Assembly (NCBI GenBank): GCA_033782935.1
Contig: JAWQEG010002460.1
Location: 77,501 to 141,500, forward strand
DNA from: Petrolisthes cinctipes
Taxonomy: Eukaryota; Arthropoda; Malacostraca; Decapoda; Porcellanidae
Length of the DNA: 64,000 nt
Direction of reading: 5' to 3'
The translations under genes were made by a program, and so were the position numbers. Below, piece after piece: positions 36,701-46,600 of this stretch; within the stretch, counting starts at the first letter, position 1, and every line of letters starts with the position of its first letter. Below the pieces are notes generated by a model. The model worked only from the letters and a program-made list of their open reading frames with translations. It had not been told where the DNA came from and did not search any database.

Positions 36701-39700
36701 CTCTAAACTGATTGAAATTTCCCTCGTTCTGGTTGAAGCTGCCTCTGCCATCCTGATTGTACCACTGGTTTTCATTAAAATTGTTGCCTTGTTCTTGATT
36801 GAAGCCACCTCTCTCAAGCTGATTAAATCCTTGGTTGCCATCATTCCATCCAGTACCTTGATTAAATCCTCCAAACATTTGGCCATGGTTGAAACTACCT
36901 TGATGGTCTTGGTTGAAATTTCCTGGGCCACCAAAATTTTGATTGAAGCCATCCCTTTCAGGGCCTTGATTTTGTCCAAAGTCTTGATTCTGGGTCTGGT
37001 TGGATTCATTTCCCCGACTGTCACTGGTATTGCCAATTCTGTTGTCTTGGTCCTTTTGCATCTGATTGTATCCTTGATCACCCTGGCTCTGGTTTAGGGT
37101 CTGTCCATCCTGCCCCTGGGAAGTGACAGGGTTCATGGGATTTGTAGACAAGCCTCCTGGCTGCTGCTGCTGCTGCTCCTGCCTGAACTTATCCAATTTG
37201 GAGCTGAGGATGTCCTCTCTCTTGGACAGAAGTTCAGCACGCCACCGAGTCCAGTCCTCTTCATATCTGGAGCACAACATATTACTCCTTAGTCATGATC
37301 ATGAAAACCAATACAGTATCCTTCATTCTCTATTACTCATTCCTACTGATAAAACCCCAGAGAACATGTTAAAGGAATGTTAAACTTTAGTTTGATGAGA
37401 CAATACAATGAAGTGTACTTATTTGATAACTTTACTTTGCTCTTCATATTATCACAACAATTAATTAAATTAATCATGTTTTAAGTTTATAATGACAATT
37501 ATTTCTTGTATTGGTAAGCATATTATCAATACTAACAAATGCAGTGTAACCAGAAGGTCCATTTTTATATTTGCATGTCCTTTGCTATAAAATGACACCA
37601 ACAAATATATTTGAAAAAAGGAGACCTTGGAAATGAGAATTACTTCCTTTCCAGCAAACCACAACCAGTTTCTATTGTAAACTTTATAAAGAGACTCACT
37701 TCTTTAGGGCAGCCTTGTCAGGATGTCCCTGGTTCTCCTCCCGCCACTGAGTAAATTGCTTTTCCCAGTTAGTGAATTGACGGTCAAACTCCAAGATGTC
37801 CTCGTCATTCTGTCCATGATATTACAAAAGTGAATAAACGAGCTTGAAACCGAACACACTACATCTCTCATGCATATTTCTAATGAGGGTATTCGCTACT
37901 TAGCTTTTGTTCTTCTCAATGGGGCCATAACAATAATTTGATTCTCTTATAATTATATCCAGCCAATAACAATACATATATGGACTCAAAAGGTTGGGTC
38001 TAAATCAGAGGCTGTCTTAAATGCAGTTATTCTCAATCCTTCTGCAGCTTCATGCCATTTTTTACAAGGTTACTATCGCAGCTGAGCCATCTGGAAGAAT
38101 TATCCCAATTGGTATTAGTTTGCATTGTATGGCTGGATGCTCTTCCTTAACACCAGTTCTTCCCCATTTTACGCACTTCTTTTAATGACTGATGACCTCA
38201 CCTTCTCATCAAACTGTGGGTGTACTCCTCCCGCTGACTGCTGCTGCTGGTCTTGAGGTCGCCCACCTACTGAACACAAAACATGTTACATTAACTGGGC
38301 CTAAAATAACAAATAATAATGTTCTGATCTTGAATTGGCTCTATATATTTCTATTCAAAATATTATCAATAGACTACAGTCCCAAATTCTATAGACATAT
38401 GACATCCTATGTGAAAATAAATCTTTTGATTTATGAGTGAATACTGTACAGGCAACCCCCAATTAACGAACGGGTCACATTCTTAAAAAAACGTTCGTTG
38501 CGCGAACCAATTCTTACAGGTTAGCCCCCAGTGCTCTGATTTTAACATGCCGGCAGTGTTGCCAGGTCTGCTTGACGATATTTCCCCAACTTCAACATCA
38601 GAATTTCCCTTTTTACCTCAAAATTCCCTGTTTACTCTTGAAGACAGTCATATATTTACCATCTACTAATCTACTTCATATTTTGTCTGGTAGAATTTTC
38701 CCAATTTACTCTTACACAACCTTAATATAATATCCCCATTGGCACCTCTAATTCCCCATACTTGGCAACACTGCATGCTGGTAAAGCGTAAACAAAGCTC
38801 GAGTTTATCATAGTAAAAGGTTTAAATGAAATACAAACTGTATACCATTTACACAAAAATAATTACAGTATGTCCACACATTCAGTCAGAATCTGACGAG
38901 TAGTTAATATCCACGATATCTGGTGAGTCGGCTGCTGGTGAGTCAAGGTTGTAGGCAGATGAAGTTCGACGCCACTGAAGAGGTTGGAGTTCTTGATGGT
39001 GAAGCTGTGATAAACAGAGGGACATCACTTGAGATTGATGGCACTGGTGACATAGATGATGTAGTGGAAGGGGTGGATGGCCTGAAGAAAGAGTCAAAGA
39101 TGTCTGTGTAGCTTTACGTCTCTTTGCAGCCAACATTTCTCTACAACACCTGAGTGCCTTCTCTACTCCATGCGCTGCAGTGCCACTCCTAGCCGAATTT
39201 GGGTCCATTTCTTTTATCGACTCAATGGCACTCTCTATTTTATTAAAAAATTCTTGTAAATTATCAATGGTCAGCACTCGTTCTCTCACTGGGGGCTCGA
39301 CTTCTTCATGGTGTACTCGCTGCTGAGCATATCCTCTAACTCCTCATTAGTCAGAGGTTGACTGTGGCTGTCCAGCAGCTCCTGAACATCATCCTCATCC
39401 ACCTCGTCGAAGCCAGCACGGTGGGACAGCCGAACGATATCACTACGGAGGTTACTGACACTGGTGGGGACGAATCCAGTAAAATTATTGGTAGATTCAG
39501 GCCAAACTTTACTCCAAGCCACATTCATAGTTTTGGCATCCACTTCTTTCCAGGAGGCAGTGATGTTATCAATCCCCTTCTTGATGTTATACTGGTGCCA
39601 GTATTTCCGAATGGTGAGATTGGGGTTGTTGTCCAGTGCCTGCACCAGCTGTGCCATAGTGCGTCGCTGGTAGTAGGCCTTAAAGGCGGCGATGACGGTC

Positions 39701-42700
39701 TGATCCATGGGCTGGATTAAAGATGTGGTATTTGGTGGCATAAACAAGACCTTGATATGCTCTGCTACATCTAATTTCCCACTAGCCACCTCCCTCTTGT
39801 TCCTTACCCCTTCATCCCTCCTACTATATTCCCACTTAACCCTAACCTTCATCCTTACCAACACCGCAAAATGGTCGGAGCAATGGACCACCCTCTCACC
39901 ACTTTTGCATCATACACATCCTTCCTCAACCTTTCATCCACTGCCACATAATCAATCAAACTTTTTTGCTCTCCTGTCTCATCCCTTCTCCTCCATGTAT
40001 ACCTGTGGATCATCTTGTGCTGAAAAAAGGTGTTATAGCGATTTTGGTGTTCGTTATGTGAGCAAATGGTAGTAAAGTAAAATCTTCGTTGCAGCGAAAT
40101 TTCGTTGTGTGAACATTCGTTAAACGGGGGTTGCCTGTACACAGAACTTGAATTTTAAGCATTGCAAACTCAAACTGTCCCTCAATTATATACTGTTATG
40201 ACTGTCAACAGAATAATGTCAAAATTATTATGTACAGCTGGCCACACTTCCACGCGGTCCACCCAGCGTTGTCAACGTTGGCTGAAATATTAGCCCCGAA
40301 ACAGTAGTAGTGAGCTCCGCTCGCTCGAACCATTCACTGTGGGAGGGAAAGTTAAGAGGGGATTTGAGGAGGGTAAGGGGGTGCCTTTACAAGAGAGATG
40401 AGAAATTATTCTTTAGGAGGTGGGAGATGAGTGGAATGACTGAAATCTTTAATAAAAGGATAAAAGTATGAATACAACAGGCTATTATTAAGAGTATTTA
40501 GAATATTGCAAGGTTGCTATCACGTGAGGAATAATGCGAACCTTGATATTTTACACCACATTTATAAACTGTTAAGTAGATACTGGGGATATGGAAGTGA
40601 TATCAACTCTTGCCATATTAAAAAGTTGATCTAACCTTGAATGATGTTAATAATTGACACAAATGTCTGTATATAAATGATTGATAACCGGGCATATTTC
40701 CGTACTTTTATTAAAGATTCCACTCATCTCTCTCACCTCCTCAAGAATAATTTCTCACCACCTTTCCCTCCCACAGTGAATGGTTCGAGCGAATGGAGCT
40801 CACTACTACTGTTTCGGGGATAATATCTTGGCCAACGCTGACAATGCTAGGTGGACTTCGCAGGAGTGTGGCCAGCTGTACATATGTAACTTATGACAAA
40901 TACTTACGGTTGGCCGTGGGTATTGGTGGTGGTGGTTGTCGCATATCTTGAACAATCTGGGGCTGATTCCATAAAAAGTTAGTGTTACCTCCTGGGAGAC
41001 CACTATTGTTGTTATTGCCCCACTGCTGTCCACCACCAGCCCACACTCCCATATTGTTACTACCCCCATCTATGCCTCCTTGTTGCTGGGTGTTGTTACC
41101 GTCATTGTTGCTTTGGTTCCAGTCATTGCCCTGATCTCTCCCATCTCCAGTTTTTTCTTCCTGAACTCCCTTCTGGTTGTCTTGTGCATCTGGTACTTTT
41201 GGGTCATTCCATACTTTTTTTACCTTATTCTGTGTCACACTGTTATTCTTTGGGGGCTCCCCCAGCAAGCTTGGAGGGGGTCCTAATAAGCTTTGCTGTG
41301 AGGATGATCCAGTTGAAGTAGGTGGCAGCTGAGCCAACAAATTCTTGGGTGGTTCTCCTAATAAGCTCTGTGGCTGTGGTTCTCCTAATAAGCTCTGTGG
41401 TTGTGGGTCTCCTAATAAGCTCTGTGGTTGCCCTTTTCCCCCTTGGTTCTCTGGTTCCAGAGGTTTTCCTCCTACAGTGCCATTACTAGACTGCTTTTTT
41501 TCACCTTCAGGTTTGTTTTTCTGGTCTACTCCTTCATCTTCAGGAGGAGGGGGAGGAGGTGGCTCATCTGGCAGGGGTGGAACACTTGGGGTGGCATCTG
41601 GTGGCAGGTCAATTGGAGGTGGTGGACCACTAGGAGGAGGTGGGCCACTAGGAGGTGGGCCACTTGGTGGAGGTGGGCCAGTTGGAGGTGGGCCACTTGG
41701 TGGAGGTGGGCCACTTGGTGGAGGTGGGCCACTTGGTGGAGGTGGTCCAGTTGGTGGAGGAGGGCCAGTTGGAGGAGGAATATTAGTAGGAGGAGGGCCT
41801 GTTGTATAGCCTGAAGTGGTCTGCTGCATAGCCATGAAAGGCATCATGCTTGCAGCAGCTCCATACATGCCATACATCCCGTACATCTGTGGACAAATAT
41901 ATTTAAATTAAACATTGAATGACCTTTTAGTATTACCCCAATGTCAAGGACATTCAATGATTGAATACAAAAACAAAATTGTAAGATTCTCACACTTCAA
42001 CACAGCTCAAAATATCTTTTGATATCAAGCCTGTAGGGAATAAACTGATGCAACTAATTAGCAATTTAAATTACTGTCCGGCATGAGAACATCACACCCC
42101 AATATCCTAAGTAGAAAACCATCCTCTGGGAGTCTGCTATCACTGGTGGCTGCTCCTATAAAAAATAAACTAATAAACAATATTTTAATAATAACATTTT
42201 TAAAAGTTACACCTGATAGTGTACAATGTCCATAATGCTGGCCAAAACCCCTCCACGACTCATAATAATGCCCTAGTTATATTATGTTAGGTTCTAAGTT
42301 CGTAATAGGCAGGATAATGATATAATCAAGAATATCTAACCTGCACTGTAATATAACATACCTGAAGTCTGGTATACTTACAATGGGATCTAACTCAATG
42401 TACATTAGAAGACTGGAGTGTGCTGTATTTGTTTCACTTGATGATTAAAATGCTAAACATTTGTGTTTAACAATAACAACTGAGAGTCAAGTGCCAAGAG
42501 TTGATGGCTCATTTCGTTAGTTGTGCCTTGAGTGAACAGTGAACTGTTAAGAATAATGACTCTTGTCTTTAAAAACACTGAACTGGCAATACAGCATACA
42601 ACAGTCTTGGTTAGGGTGTGATGCAAAGAATACCTGAAATGCAGTGACAAACAGCTGTAAGAAAAGGGGCCAATCTCAACTCACAACTTTGTACAGTATA

Positions 42701-43624
42701 TCCTGACTACAGACTACTATAGTTTGAAATGACATAGTTAGCATTTATACTACTAAGTGATACAAGTAAATTACCATATACATTATATACTGTTCATACA
42801 AGGTTCAGTACATGTAGCAGTCCCAGACACAACAAACCAAGCATAATCTCAGAAACTTCCCCTACATCAAACATGAAAGTGAAACTCACAAGTGCAAAAA
42901 CATACAATATTTTTCATAAACTGTGGACAGAAGGAGAAAACACAGTAAGATAATGGCAATAGCAAATAGATGTGACCTATAATACAACACACAATATAAG
43001 AATTTATTCTTACAAAAGCAATAGCTGCACATCAACATCTAGACTGATTGATTGATTGATATTAGGCGCCACAACAGCGAGGTCATATAGAAGGTGAGAC
43101 AGCAAGCAGGAAGGAAATAGGAAGAAATGGAGAACTGAAAGGGAGTGGCTGGGGCCCAAGGGGCGCCAAAATCCTTAAAGTATTGCCCATATTACTACAG
43201 GCAATACCCCTCTATGGGAATCTACATCTAGAAAAGTAGAAAGCAACCGTGGCTTACATGTGGCATTTTATTTTCCAGGCAGGCAGAGTAACAAATCATT
43301 CTCTGCACCAAGCACTCTGAACCGTGTCACACAAACAATCTAGTACAGTACAGTGCTCGCTAAATACGTATACTGTACAGTACAGTACAATATTTGACAA
43401 AATAGGTGTGATAATAGAGGAATGTGATGATAAGCAACTTGGGGCAATAGGCAAGTACAGTTATGGGCTTGTTTATTGTGTGTTTTAAATATTCTTGCTA
43501 AATGCACTGATTCCCTTTATTTATATTACAGAATATACAAATTGCAGATAAGCACCTATACTCTTTGCAGCGTATCTTGGCCCCAGGGGTGGGGTTGGGA
43601 GGAGTCCGGGCTCTGGCCACAACA

Positions 43625-43658
<34 letters not shown>

Positions 43659-46600
43659 CCCAATGATGACCTCTCTCTCTCACACCAACTAGTAATAAAT
43701 TATAAATCTTCATAATAAGACTGAATAGTTTCATGAATGATCTGTATTTTGAGGGCAAAACAATTATTTTGAACTTTGTATACCTTCCATTACACTTGGC
43801 ACCATGTGATATTCATGTGGTGTTGCCTACCATACATCCTACATGGTCAGTGAGTCACCCAGGTATAGTTCAACAAGAAGGAGGAATATTTTTCAAGTCT
43901 TACAGTATAGGGTAGGTGCAGGATAGCTTAGCTTGGTTTTCCTGACTTCCAGTAACTTTTCATGGAAAACTCATTGGGAAAAATTTGAAAAAATTGTATG
44001 GATAGTTTTTATATTATAAGCAGAGTGACAGGGAAAAAGGCGGGAGGACAAGAGAGGGGGAGAGCGAGAGAGAGAGAGGTCACGTGGCAAGAGCGCGAAC
44101 CCCTCCTGACCTCTCCCCTGGGCCAAGATATGCTGCAAAGACTATAGTTATGTAGATATTTGTCTTGGATTGCATTATATTTACCAAGAAGAAAAAAATT
44201 AAATGAGGGAGCCAGTACATTTTAGCTACCGTAGGTTAAAATAAATGGAGTTCTGGTAAGCAATAGGTAATGATGATATGTGTTCAGATGGTTACATGGA
44301 CATTAAAGCTTCTGAATTCTACCAGTGATAGTCAATATAAGTCACATAGCACATAATACACCCAGAAAGCCTGAATGAGGGAGCAGGATTGGGTTAATCT
44401 CAACATTTTGCCCACCAGATGAAGCTGGTGGGCAAAACATTGAAATTAACTGAAACCTGTACTCTGCATTTTGCATTCTGCTCTGTATACATTTGTGGAC
44501 TTGGCTGCTTTCTACAATCATATACTGGTAGCACATACACTGCAGTTACAGGAGGGGAACAGTGACTCTTGATAAAGCACTTCCTTTTACACACAGTCTC
44601 TCATTGAAGACCATAGAATGTTTTTTTTCTTCCGTTTCTGATTTTTGTTACCATACAGGTTAAGGCAGTGATCTGCTGGGTCTGTGTTATATTACAAGTG
44701 TTACATACTTTTGCATAATATGGAGAGCCTACTGTACCATGCTATTCCTGGTCAACACCAAGCCCATGACTCTCTTTGCAAAAAGCCGTCGGTTAGTTGT
44801 GTCTTAGAGCACCTCACACATGACACTTACACCAGACTGCCCCCAAACCAATGGGTTCTGTTCAGGGTTCTGCTGCTGTCCCCACTGGTCACTCTTCTGC
44901 TGTGCCCACTGCTGATTCCCTTGATGTTGCTGAACTGCTGCATACTGTTGTGCTTGCTGCTGCAGACTTTTAAACTGTTACAGAAATATTAAAATTATAT
45001 AAATAGTTTACATACTTACACACTGTCCCTACAACCCTCGTATTATAAAAGAAATTATTTCCTTAGTAATTTTTCAGGCCAAGTCTGCACCACCAACCAG
45101 AGCATGCAGACCTACCAAATGTTGGATTGGACATTCTTATACACAAACCCTAATTGAACTGGGCTTGCGAGATGCTCCCCTCTCAATTTTATTTACCCAA
45201 CATATGTCACTAATCTCTTTTTTCTGGTATATAATTATGAAACCAAGTATATGCTCCACAAGTTTAATTCACATGATAAATAATGGTTATACAATGCCCT
45301 TTAATTGGGAGGTATTGGTATGAAACTACACATCGGTGACTGAATTAAAAGATTTTCAATTCCAGACACCTGTACAGGATAGACCTCATGATGAAACAAA
45401 TAACAGTAAAATCACATAAAAGAACTGATACTGTATGTCATAACAACAAAACTTAGAATGACAAAAAACCTTGTAATATCAAAGGTTAATGTGTTGGCCT
45501 GAAGGAAAATAATACAATAATACAATCTGTCTATCAACACCCAAAAAGCTTGGGTATTATTACAGAAGTATTGCGTTCTTGGCTAGGGCCGCGCAGTGTT
45601 ACCACATCCGGCTAGGTCCCGGGAATTTGCCCCGGTCAGTTTATGATAGTTTACACCGGTTATATCTCAGTAGTTTGCCCAGGTTAAGTCACGGTAGTCT
45701 GCTGTGGTCTAGGTTAGGTCAGGTTAGGTCAGACCAATTTCCAAATTATGTTTGTAAAACGGGGCATCTCCAAGAAAAACACCATAGATGAAAAGTGTCT
45801 TAGAATGGTTCAAAATAGTGGGTAATGATACTAAAATATACAATATAGTGAACTCAGTACTTCTGTAAATTTACCAAAGCCTGCCCTCAAGGCATTTACA
45901 AGTTAATCCCCTAACTTACATTGTATGGAGGGTAGTGCATATCTTGGTAACGCGGCATTTACAATGAAAATGCTAAAAAAAATGGTAAAGGTACAGAAGT
46001 GGACCTTACTGTATAATAGATATTTTACTGTCATTACCCACTATTTCGGACCATTCTAAGACACTTTTCTTCTATGGTTTTTCTTCCTCAAATGCCCCGT
46101 TTCCAAGATAGGGCATATTCAAATGGGGCATTTTGAAATTAGCCTGACCTTACCTGACCTGACCTAACCTAACCTAGACCGCATCAGACTACCGGGACCT
46201 AACCTGGGCAAACTACCGGGAAATAATCGTGATAAAGTACAATAAATGACAGGGGTAAAATACTAGGACCCAGCCGGATCTGACAACACTGCTGAATTAA
46301 GGTCCACTTCTGTACTAATACCAAATAAATAACTGTCTTGAAATACGAGATGCCGAAAAAAAAAAAAAAAAAAAATATTGGTCAACAGCGGTAAATAGCG
46401 TAAGTTAAACATTGACCATCGCTTCATTCCCTTCTACACTAGGGAAAGAGAGAAAATTAATAATAAAAATGACAAAGAGGGGAAAAAATGAAGACGACAA
46501 GTGCCAAAGAGAGAAAGAAATGAAGATTATAAATGCCAAATGAACTGGGGAAGAAGGTTGCGATTGGTTGGTTGGGGATGGACCTTCAATAACACCATTA

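Larger units (their letters stand above)
41887..44830 (-). other. YLPM1 intron 2
   Basis: Noncoding. It contains a short interspersed repeat (43031-43236), a TIR element with CT/GA arms (43556-44146) and a 13-bp perfect hairpin (44406-44437). Confidence 0.65.
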
